NCBI GenBank assembly: GCA_964389305.1
Contig: CAYMEK010000030.1
Coordinates: forward strand, 1-49,055
Reading direction: 5' to 3'
Length of the DNA stretch: 49,055 nucleotides
From: CAYMEK01 sp964389305
Lineage (GTDB): Bacteria; Spirochaetota; Spirochaetia; SZUA-6; DRHE01
Shown piece by piece: positions 26,437-33,390 of this stretch. The position numbers and the translations under genes were made by a program. Each line of letters opens with the position of its first letter. Position 1 is the stretch's first letter. The notes beneath the pieces are model-generated. The model did not search any database, was not told the origin of the DNA, and worked only from the letters and a program-made list of their open reading frames with translations.

Positions 26437-27180
26437 TCATATTGCCATACAACCGTCTATGCGAATCACCTCCCCCGATACGTAGGAGGATAGGTCTGAG
26501 GCCAGGAAGGTCACAACCGCCGCCACCTCTTCCGGGCTGCCCGCACGGTTCATAGCGATCCGGGTCAGGAAAGCCTCCCGGGCCGCCTCCGGAAGCTCCC
26601 GGGTCATCTGGGTGTCGATGTACCCCGGCGCCACGGCGTTGACCCGTACTCCACGGGATCCAAGCTCCTTGGCCAGGCTGCGGGTAAGGCCGATCAACCC
26701 GGCCTTGGAGGCGGCATAGCTGGACTGTCCGGCGTTCCCGCCGATACCGACAACCGAAGCCATGTTGATGATCGAACCGCTTTTTCGTTTCGCCATGTGG
26801 CGACCCACCGTCTTGCCGAGCAGAAAGGCGCTGGCCAGGTTGATGCTCATCACCCTGTTCCAGTCCGCGAGGTTCATGCGAAAGATCAGATTATTGTCGG
26901 TGACGCCGGCGTTGTTCACCAGGATGTCGATGCTCTGAGCTTCGCTCAGTATCTCATCGACCGTGCTCGAGATTTCCTCCTCTGCCGCCACATTGGCCTG
27001 TTTGAAGACAACCTGCCCGCCCCCTTCTCCGGCGGCCTGCTCCATCTCGGCCAGGGACTCGCTGGGGTTCAGATCGATGAAGTACACGCTGGCCCCCTCT
27101 TTCAGGAAGCGCAGCACGATCTGCAAGCCGATTCCCCGGGCCCCGCCGGTTACCACCGCCTTCTTGGCTTCTAAAAGCAT
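26437..27180 (-). CDS. fabG: 3-oxoacyl-[acyl-carrier-protein] reductase (FabG)
   Basis: 247-residue short-chain dehydrogenase that reduces 3-oxoacyl-ACP with NADPH. TGGARGIG is at 11-18, NNAG at 89-92, catalytic S142, and the Y155-x3-K159 pair in SSYAASKAG. The C-terminal GEVIRIDGCMAI is typical of FabG. Start ATG at 27180 with AAGGATAA upstream. The open frame extends 45 codons further up, but that part overlaps fabD and looks non-coding. It sits between fabD and fabF with only a few bases on each side. Confidence 0.95.
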   Translation of the reverse strand: MLLEAKKAVVTGGARGIGLQIVLRFLKEGASVYFIDLNPSESLAEMEQAAGEGGGQVVFKQANVAAEEEISSTVDEILSEAQSIDILVNNAGVTDNNLIFRMNLADWNRVMSINLASAFLLGKTVGRHMAKRKSGSIINMASVVGIGGNAGQSSYAASKAGLIGLTRSLAKELGSRGVRVNAVAPGYIDTQMTRELPEAAREAFLTRIAMNRAGSPEEVAAVVTFLASDLSSYVSGEVIRIDGCMAI

Positions 27181-27184
27181 GGCA

Positions 27185-28132
27185 TTATCCTTCCACAATT
27201 TTTTCGATATCCTCGAGCTTGCCCGCCGGCAGACAGGGGAACTGTCTGGAAAACGCCTTCCATAGTCCGCTGAGCACCGAGCCGGGGCCGACCTCGAGAA
27301 CACGGTCGAATCCATCGTCGAGCAGACTCTGCTCCTCGTCGACCCAGCGTACGGTGGAAACCGCCTGCCGGATGCACAGTTGCCTGGCCTCCTCCCCCGA
27401 CCGAATTCGCTTGCCCGTCACATTGGCATAGACCGCCTTGACCGGGTCCTTGAAGGAGTAGCCGCTCAGCACCTCTTCCAGGCCCCGGCGCGCCTCCTCG
27501 AGAAGGGGTGAATGAAAGGGAGCCGAGACGCGCAGCACCACGTAACGCCTGGCGCCCGAGTCCTTGAACAGCTTTTCAGCCTTCTCCAACCCTTCAGCGG
27601 TGCCGGCTAGCACGATTTGGGTGGGACTGGAGTAGTTGGCCAGGTAGACCTGTTCGCCCTCCAGCGCATTCAGCACATCGACAGCCTCGGAGTACTCCAG
27701 ACCCAAAACCGCCGCCATGCCCGCCCGGCCGTTCTCGCCGCTGCCGGGGGTATCGAGCGCCCTGGCGGCCCGTTCCATGAGCTGCCCCCGCACCTTGACG
27801 ATCGGGAACAGGTCTTTGAGGTCGATCACTCCCGCTTCATACAGGGCGCTGTATTCACCCAGGCTGAAGCCGGCAAAACCCCGCGGCTCGATGCCTTTTT
27901 CCTGGCAGACCAGGCTGGCGGCCACGTTCACTAGGGTAACGGCTATTTGAGTCTTGTCCGTTGCTTTCAGCTCCTCTTCGCTGCCTTCGAACAGGAGCTT
28001 CTCTACGTCGAGGTTCGAAACATCCGCAGCCAGTCGAAAGAGGTCCTTTACCTTGCTGCTTGCTTCCCACAGGTCCCTTCCCATGCCGGGATACTGAGCG
28101 CCCTGCCCGGGAAAGAGGAAACAGGTTTTCAT
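27185..28132 (-). CDS. fabD: Malonyl-CoA:ACP transacylase (FabD)
   Basis: 315-residue enzyme that loads malonyl groups on ACP. FPGQGAQYPGMG is at 7-18, the nucleophile elbow GFSLGEYSA holds Ser90, and the catalytic His lies in APFHSPLL. An ATG at 28132 preceded by AAGGAG is the right start; the frame is open further upstream across the promoter. First gene of the fab unit, 5 bases before fabG, and divergent from fabH. Confidence 0.95.
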   Translation of the reverse strand: MKTCFLFPGQGAQYPGMGRDLWEASSKVKDLFRLAADVSNLDVEKLLFEGSEEELKATDKTQIAVTLVNVAASLVCQEKGIEPRGFAGFSLGEYSALYEAGVIDLKDLFPIVKVRGQLMERAARALDTPGSGENGRAGMAAVLGLEYSEAVDVLNALEGEQVYLANYSSPTQIVLAGTAEGLEKAEKLFKDSGARRYVVLRVSAPFHSPLLEEARRGLEEVLSGYSFKDPVKAVYANVTGKRIRSGEEARQLCIRQAVSTVRWVDEEQSLLDDGFDRVLEVGPGSVLSGLWKAFSRQFPCLPAGKLEDIEKIVEG

Positions 28133-28164
28133 GCCGGCTCCTTGCCCTTGGGTTAGGATCGGAA

Positions 28165-28193
28165 AAAATAGCACATCGCCTAGGGGTTGTCAA
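28165..28193 (-). promoter_or_regulatory. Promoter of the fabD-fabG-fabF operon
   Basis: Minus-strand TTGACA (28188-28193) and TATTTT (28165-28170), 17 bases apart. The predicted leader is about 25 bases. Confidence 0.65.
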
Positions 28194-28248
28194 GAGCCGC
28201 TTGTAGAGACCTGAGTATCGAAGTGAGGTACTATCTTCACAGTTTAAC

Positions 28249-28277
28249 TTGACCGCTGCCTTTAACTTTGGGTAAAA
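28249..28277 (+). promoter_or_regulatory. Promoter of fabH
   Basis: TTGACC (28249-28254) and TAAAAT (28272-28277), 17 bases apart, 34 bases before the fabH ATG. It is divergent from the fabD promoter, with 55 bases between the two -35 boxes where a shared lipid regulator could bind. Confidence 0.7.
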
Positions 28278-28311
28278 TGCGCAGAATATTTTTCTTAAGC
28301 GGGAGCTGACC

Positions 28312-29298
28312 ATGAACGCAGTAATCCGCGCTACCGGGACCTACGTCCCCGACAGGCGCATGTCCAACCACGAATTTGAAAAATACCTCGACACCTCCGA
28401 CGAGTGGATCGTCTCGCACACCGGAATTCACTACCGGCACATCGCCGCCGACAGCCAGGCCGCTTCCGACCTAGCTACGGAATCGGCCAGGAAAGCCCTG
28501 AATAGGGTGGAGCTTGACGCCGGGGATTTGGATATGATCCTCGTGGCCACGGCCACCCCGGATTTCCCCGGCTTTCCGGCTACCGCCTGCATCGTGCAGG
28601 AAAACCTGGGGGCCGAGAAGGCGGCCGCCATGGATATAGTGGCTGGCTGCACCGGTTTTATCTACGGCCTGGAGACCGCCAAAGGCTATATCGTTTCCGG
28701 GTTCGCCAGGAACGTGCTTCTGATCGGCACCGAGGTCCTGTCCCGACACATCAATTGGAAGGACCGCAATACCTGCGTTTTGTTCGGCGATGGAGCCGGA
28801 GCGGCGCTGCTTTCGGCCGAGGAAGCAGCCCAGCCGAGAGGTGTGCTGTACACCTATATCCGCTCCTGCGGCTGGGGAGCGCGAATGCTCGAACGTACCT
28901 CCGGGGGAAGCCGCTTCCCTTTCATCCCCGGCGAGACAAATCCCGAGGACTTATTTCTGAAGATGGACGGCCATAAGGTTTATAATTTCGCCGTTTCCTC
29001 CCTGGTGGAAACTATCGAGCATCTGCTCGAGTATCGGGACCTCGATATCGATCAGATCAAGTACATCATCCCCCACCAGGCTAACTTAAGGATCATCGAG
29101 GCGGCGGCCAAACGCAAAAAGATCCCTCTAGACAAGTTCTACGTGAATATACAGGAGTTCGCCAACACATCCGCCGCCACCATTCCCATCGCCCTGGCAG
29201 AGCTTCAGGGCAAACATATGCTCCAGGAGGGGGATATGCTCTTGTTCATCGGCTTCGGCGCCGGTCTGACCTATGGGGGCAACCTGATCCGCTGGTAG
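28312..29298 (+). CDS. fabH: 3-oxoacyl-[acyl-carrier-protein] synthase III (FabH)
   Basis: 328-residue initiating condensing enzyme (acyl-CoA plus malonyl-ACP). The active site Cys113 lies in AGCTGFIYGL. The His is in IIPHQANLRIIEAA and the Asn in QEFANTSAATIPIAL, which completes the Cys-His-Asn triad. ATG at 28312 with GGGAG upstream. It is transcribed away from fabD and is followed 14 bases later by a HAD hydrolase gene. Confidence 0.96.
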   Translation: MNAVIRATGTYVPDRRMSNHEFEKYLDTSDEWIVSHTGIHYRHIAADSQAASDLATESARKALNRVELDAGDLDMILVATATPDFPGFPATACIVQENLGAEKAAAMDIVAGCTGFIYGLETAKGYIVSGFARNVLLIGTEVLSRHINWKDRNTCVLFGDGAGAALLSAEEAAQPRGVLYTYIRSCGWGARMLERTSGGSRFPFIPGETNPEDLFLKMDGHKVYNFAVSSLVETIEHLLEYRDLDIDQIKYIIPHQANLRIIEAAAKRKKIPLDKFYVNIQEFANTSAATIPIALAELQGKHMLQEGDMLLFIGFGAGLTYGGNLIRW

Positions 29299-29312
29299 TC
29301 CAGGAGGCGGCT

Positions 29313-30203
29313 ATGGATACAGAGGAGGCGGTCGTTCGCATCCGCAGGTTGTCCCGCCGTATGGAGCCGATTCCCACTGGCAGGCGACCGAGCCTGCGCA
29401 TTCTTTCCGGACTGAGGGCCGTGCTCTTCGACGTCTACGGCACCCTGTTCATCTCCGCTTCAGGGGATATCGGCGGCGCCGGCCGCAAGGCTCGCGCTCA
29501 CGCCTTCGGTCGCTCCCTGCGCGAGTTGGGGGTCGCCACGGCGCCGGGGACAGCCGAGCGGGCGGCCGCACTGCTACGCGACAGCATCACGAAAGCCCAC
29601 GGCGAGCAGAAGGCTCGGGGCAGGGAACACCCGGAGATCGAGATCCGGGAGATCTTCGCCGGCGTGCTGGAGCGGCTGTGGAGCGAGGGACGCCTGGCGA
29701 GGCAGCCGGACCGGGAGCTTGCCGAGGCGCTCGCCCTGGAGTACGAGTGCCGGATCAATCCCACCTGGCCCATGCCCGGCCTTTCCGACACACTGGAGGG
29801 CTTGAGGGCACGGGGGCTGCATCTGGGGATCGTGTCCAACGCCCAGTACTTCACTCCCCTGCTGTTTGCTGCCCATCTGGGAGCTGAAGCGGAGGGACTC
29901 GGCTTCGATCCGCGCCTCTGCGCCTGGTCGTACACGGCGCTGGAGGCCAAACCTTCCGTCCGTCTGTTCGCCACAGTGGTCGAAAAGCTGCACGAGTCCG
30001 GAATCGCAGCGGGACAGGTCCTCTACGTGGGCAATGACAGGTTGAACGACATCTGGCCCGCCGCCCGTTTGGGTTTCAAGACCGCCCTGTTCGCCGGCGA
30101 CAGCCGCTCCTACCGCCCCCGAACGCGAGACCCTCGCCTGGAGGGGCTTGAGGAGGACCTTCTGCTTACCGAGCTGCCCCAGCTCCTGGAGGTAATTCCC
30201 TGA
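29313..30203 (+). CDS. HAD-superfamily hydrolase
   Basis: 296-residue HAD-type phosphatase-like enzyme. Motif I is LFDVYGTLF, with the Asp nucleophile at about residue 40. Motif II is GIVSNAQYF, the motif III Lys lies in LEAKPSVRLF, and motif IV is VGNDRLNDIWPAARLG. The nucleophile motif DVYGT lacks the second Asp of phosphatases (DxD), having Tyr instead. That pattern is seen in the haloacid-dehalogenase-like branch, so a carbon-halogen or other substrate is possible. It has an AGGAGG ribosome binding site and probably shares the fabH transcript. A terminator-like hairpin follows. Confidence 0.88.
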   Translation: MDTEEAVVRIRRLSRRMEPIPTGRRPSLRILSGLRAVLFDVYGTLFISASGDIGGAGRKARAHAFGRSLRELGVATAPGTAERAAALLRDSITKAHGEQKARGREHPEIEIREIFAGVLERLWSEGRLARQPDRELAEALALEYECRINPTWPMPGLSDTLEGLRARGLHLGIVSNAQYFTPLLFAAHLGAEAEGLGFDPRLCAWSYTALEAKPSVRLFATVVEKLHESGIAAGQVLYVGNDRLNDIWPAARLGFKTALFAGDSRSYRPRTRDPRLEGLEEDLLLTELPQLLEVIP

Positions 30204-30216
30204 AGCCCGGGAAGCT

Positions 30217-30241
30217 CCCGGCCGGACGCCGGGTAAATTTT
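30217..30241 (+). terminator. Hairpin terminator after the HAD gene
   Basis: CCCGGC (30217-30222) and GCCGGG (30228-30233) form a perfect stem with a 5-base loop. An AT-rich tract (TAAATTTTA) follows, between the HAD and ftsH genes. Confidence 0.5.
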
Positions 30242-30243
30242 AC

Positions 30244-30273
30244 TTGTCTTTTCTAGGAATTCGGTCTTATCAT
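30244..30273 (+). promoter_or_regulatory. Promoter of ftsH
   Basis: TTGTCT (30244-30249) and TATCAT (30268-30273) are 18 bases apart, ending 30 bases before the ftsH start. Confidence 0.55.
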
Positions 30274-30303
30274 TTTAGTGGGGATAACCGGTAAGTAAAA
30301 ATA

Positions 30304-32118
30304 ATGAACGACGACCAGCATAGGCGCAGGCAGATATCTCTAGGCTACATAGCCATCGCCCTGCTTTTGATCTTCGGGCTGCAATTCCTGTTTATGCGGG
30401 GCATGTCCCGCGAGATCCCCTACAGCGAGTTCAAGCAGTATCTCGATCAGGGCCTGGTTCGGGACCTGGTCATCTCCCCGACGGATATCCGGGGAGTGAT
30501 AGTCCAGAGCGAACAGCAGCAGGAGCCCTTCGTCACCAACCGAGTCGAAGATCCGGACCTGGTGAAGCAACTCGAAGAGAAAGGGGTGCGCTTCACCGGC
30601 AAGCAGGGCAATTCCTTCCTGGGCAGTCTGCTTTCCTGGGTCCTGCCGCTGCTCATCATCTTCGCCATCTGGAACTACACGATGCGCCGGATGTCCATCG
30701 GCGGTCCCGGCATTCTCAGCGTCGGGCAGAGCAAGGCCAGGCTGGTAGCGGACGAGGAAGCAAAGAAGATCACCTTTAACGATGCAGCGGGAATAGACGA
30801 GGCCAAGGAGGAGCTGGTCGAGGTGGTGGAGTTTCTCAAAACCCCGGGTAAGTTCGAGGACCTCGGCGGCCGCATTCCCAAAGGAGTGCTTCTGGTTGGA
30901 GCACCTGGAACGGGCAAGACCCTGCTGGCCAAGGCGGTGGCCGGGGAAGCCGGGGTGCCTTTTTTCAACATCTCCGGCTCGGAGTTCGTGGAGATGTTCG
31001 TCGGCGTGGGCGCCGCCCGGGTGCGAGACCTGTTCTCCCAGGCCAAGGGCAAGGCCCCCTGCATCATCTTCATCGACGAGCTCGACGCCCTGGGAAAGGT
31101 GAGGGGGTTCAACCCTGTGGGGGGACACGACGAGCGGGAGCAGACCCTCAACCAGCTGCTGGTGGAGATGGACGGCTTCGACACCCGCTCGGGGGTGATC
31201 ATCATGGCCGCCACCAACCGGCCGGAGATACTCGACCCGGCCTTGCTGCGCCCGGGGCGTTTCGACCGCCAGGTGGTGGTGGACCGGCCCGACCTGAACG
31301 GCCGCGAGGCCATCCTGAAGATACACAGCAAGGGGGTGAGGCTCGCCGAAGATATCAACCTGAAGACGATCGCCGCCCGCACCCCCGGAATGGTGGGCGC
31401 CGACCTGGCCAACATCGTCAACGAGGCTGCGCTGCTCGCCGCCCGGCGGAGCAAGAAGAAGGTCACCATGGAGGAGTTCGATGAGGCGATCGACCGGATA
31501 ATCGCCGGGCTGGAGAAGAAGAAGCGCCTGATCAGCCCCAAGGAAAAGCGGATCGTGGCCTATCACGAGGCCGGCCACGCCATCGTGGCCGAAACCCTTC
31601 CCAACACGGACGTGGTGCACAAGATCTCGATCGTGCCGCGGGGAATCGCCGCTTTGGGCTACACTGTGCAGCTTCCCACCGAGGACCGCTACCTGATGAC
31701 CAGAAGCGAGCTGGAGGACCGCCTGGCCGTACTGCTGGCCGGCAGGGTGACCGAAGAGCTGTTCTTCGGGGACGTATCCACCGGGGCCCAGAACGACCTG
31801 ACCCGGGCCACCGATATCGCCCGGGCCATGGTCAAGGAGTACGGCATGAGCGGCAAGATGGGCCTGATGACCTACGAGCGCCCGCACAACCCTTTTCTCA
31901 AGGGCGATAGCTGGATGCCCAACGAGAAGGAGTACTCCGACAAGACGGCGGCCGAGATCGACGAGGAAGTCAGGCGCATCCTAGAGGAAACCCACGACAA
32001 GACCGCCAGGATCATCGAAGACAAGCGGGAGGTCGTGGAATCGCTGGCCGAGCTGCTGCTGGAAAAAGAGGTGATCGATCGGGAGGAGTTCAAAAAGCTC
32101 GTGCATCAGCCCGCCTGA
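30304..32118 (+). CDS. ftsH: ATP-dependent zinc metalloprotease FtsH
   Basis: 604-residue membrane-anchored AAA+ protease for quality control. Membrane segments lie at about 13-31 and 107-124 and flank a short periplasmic domain. Walker A GAPGTGKT is at 199-206. Walker B IIFIDELDALG and the second-region-of-homology ATNRPEILDPALLRPGRFDRQ are present. The zinc motif HEAGH is at 421-425. The third zinc ligand region is DVSTGAQNDLTRATDIARAMV. It is monocistronic with its own promoter and faces the GntR/UTRA gene. Confidence 0.97.
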   Translation: MNDDQHRRRQISLGYIAIALLLIFGLQFLFMRGMSREIPYSEFKQYLDQGLVRDLVISPTDIRGVIVQSEQQQEPFVTNRVEDPDLVKQLEEKGVRFTGKQGNSFLGSLLSWVLPLLIIFAIWNYTMRRMSIGGPGILSVGQSKARLVADEEAKKITFNDAAGIDEAKEELVEVVEFLKTPGKFEDLGGRIPKGVLLVGAPGTGKTLLAKAVAGEAGVPFFNISGSEFVEMFVGVGAARVRDLFSQAKGKAPCIIFIDELDALGKVRGFNPVGGHDEREQTLNQLLVEMDGFDTRSGVIIMAATNRPEILDPALLRPGRFDRQVVVDRPDLNGREAILKIHSKGVRLAEDINLKTIAARTPGMVGADLANIVNEAALLAARRSKKKVTMEEFDEAIDRIIAGLEKKKRLISPKEKRIVAYHEAGHAIVAETLPNTDVVHKISIVPRGIAALGYTVQLPTEDRYLMTRSELEDRLAVLLAGRVTEELFFGDVSTGAQNDLTRATDIARAMVKEYGMSGKMGLMTYERPHNPFLKGDSWMPNEKEYSDKTAAEIDEEVRRILEETHDKTARIIEDKREVVESLAELLLEKEVIDREEFKKLVHQPA

Positions 32119-32213
32119 GATTTCTACCTTTGGAACCAAAAAAGGTGGATTGGGGTGTACATCTTGCTCATTTTCACACCAGCGGCGAGAAGCTTTGAAC
32201 AGGGAGGGGTGTC

Positions 32214-33038
32214 TTAATGCTCTCGTACCAGAAGGCCTGTTTTTTCTGCGGTTCCGACGTGAGGGTTTGCAGTGCCGACTATGGTCTTCAACACCACACC
32301 CTGGCGTAGAAAGATCTTCAAACGATCCACCGGATTGTGGTTCCGAGTGTAGGACACGCCGTTGATCGTCAGGATGCTCGAAAAGGGAGCGACTTCAAGA
32401 AGCTTGATAATCTCCGGCTCGATAGCCTCCATCGCTACGGCGTAGCGTTCCGAGCTGACCACGGGACAGTCGTAGCGGGCTGTCAGGGTCTTGTAGAGGC
32501 TGTCCTCCACGAACTCGCAGCGTTCGATCCCGGGAAACCTCTCCGCCGGAAGCTGTGAATCGCAGCCCATCAGCGGCCGATTGTACGCGCAGCGCAGCCT
32601 GCGTATATACACAGTGGACTGTCCTTCTTTCAGCCCGAGCTGTTCGGACGCTCTTGCCGTTGCCGGGACGGTCTTTACCCAGATCACCCGGCTCTTGATG
32701 GGAGTTCTTTTGGCGAGCTGGTCGACGAAGCTCAGGTTTTGGCCCAGGAAGGTGAACTCCACGAAAGGATTTTCCTTTACGAAGGTCCCCAACCCCTTGC
32801 CCCGGGTGAGGTACCCCTCGGCCAGGAGCAGGTGAATAGCCTTGTTGGCCGTGGGCCGGCTCACGTGAAAGTAGCCGGCGATCAGCTCCTCGGTCGGAAA
32901 GCGGTCGCCGGGCCGGTAGTCGGCATACTGAATAAGCTGGCAGAGGAAGCGGCTGAGCTGGTAATACAGCGGCACGGGCGATTCCGGGTGCAGCTCCATG
33001 TTTCGGGTCTTGAAGAAGGCGTCGAAGGCATCGAACAT
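32214..33038 (-). CDS. GntR/UTRA-family transcriptional regulator
   Basis: 274 residues from the ATG at 33038, which has the ribosome binding site AGGAAAAGGAT. The frame stays open to 33209 but lacks a good start there. The N-terminal winged helix (about 15-85) shows PGDRFPTEELIAGYFHVSRPTANKAIHLL and the wing RGKGLGTFV. The rest is a UTRA ligand-binding domain (VYIRRLRCAYNRPLMGCDSQLPAERFPG). HutC-type regulators are usually repressors released by a metabolite. It is divergent from the ATPase/cyclase operon, so it may control that operon as well as itself. Confidence 0.9.
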   Translation of the reverse strand: MFDAFDAFFKTRNMELHPESPVPLYYQLSRFLCQLIQYADYRPGDRFPTEELIAGYFHVSRPTANKAIHLLLAEGYLTRGKGLGTFVKENPFVEFTFLGQNLSFVDQLAKRTPIKSRVIWVKTVPATARASEQLGLKEGQSTVYIRRLRCAYNRPLMGCDSQLPAERFPGIERCEFVEDSLYKTLTARYDCPVVSSERYAVAMEAIEPEIIKLLEVAPFSSILTINGVSYTRNHNPVDRLKIFLRQGVVLKTIVGTANPHVGTAEKTGLLVREH

Positions 33039-33259
33039 ATCCTTTTCCTGTACTCGTCGAGTCTTGGTCTGAAAGGAATGCCGGCAGATCGGCGCCCGCA
33101 CTGGATGAAGAAAGTGGAAGGGCTGTCGCCGGTTCTCCTTTCCAAACACGGGAGGCGCGAGCGTTTCTGCCCGCACCCTCGGCCGCCTCGCGACGGCTCC
33201 GACCGCCAAACCATAGGATTGTCTCCCTTAGGACGTACGGTTCGGAGAACCTGATTTTA

Positions 33260-33289
33260 TCTATACCGCTTTCCTCGCCAGAGTGTCAA
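33260..33289 (-). promoter_or_regulatory. Promoter of the GntR/UTRA gene
   Basis: Minus-strand perfect TTGACA (33284-33289) and TATAGA (33260-33265), 18 bases apart. Confidence 0.6.
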
Positions 33290-33349
33290 GGCATTGATCA
33301 TACCCGCCACGCAGGGGATTCGCTTCGCGAGCTTTAGATTGGACACAGC

Positions 33350-33383
33350 CTGGAAGGATCGCAAAAAGTGTCTATAATATAGA
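33350..33383 (+). promoter_or_regulatory. Promoter and palindromic operator of the ATPase/cyclase operon
   Basis: A perfect TATAAT (33373-33378) lies inside the palindrome TCTATA-A-TATAGA (33371-33383). The -35 at 17 bases (CTGGAA, 33350) is poor, as expected of a promoter needing help or held by a repressor. The start codon is only 12 bases after the -10, so the leader would be very short. Confidence 0.5.
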
Positions 33384-33390
33384 TAGGCTC

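Larger units (their letters stand above)
33039..33390. other. Divergent regulatory region between the GntR gene and the ATPase operon
   Basis: 352 bases without a credible gene. It holds opposite-facing promoter elements: the GntR promoter at 33260-33289 and a perfect TATAAT at 33373 for the ATPase operon. The octamer TATCTATA occurs at 33258-33265 and, inverted, just downstream of the second -10 (about 33379-33386, one mismatch tolerated). The GntR transcript would have a leader of about 215 bases whose role is unclear. Confidence 0.5.

Noticed and set aside
27181..27315. 45-codon N-terminal extension of fabG
   Set aside because: Overlaps fabD and has a Ser/Arg-rich, unrelated composition. 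The ATG at 27180 has a ribosome binding site and matches FabG length.
30340..31887. 515-codon open frame on the minus strand, antisense to ftsH
   Set aside because: His/Leu/Gly-rich translation with no domain, fully inside the conserved ftsH gene.
32126..32146. ACCTTT/AAAGGT inverted repeat after ftsH as a terminator
   Set aside because: Short AT-rich stem with no T-run in either direction; too weak to call.
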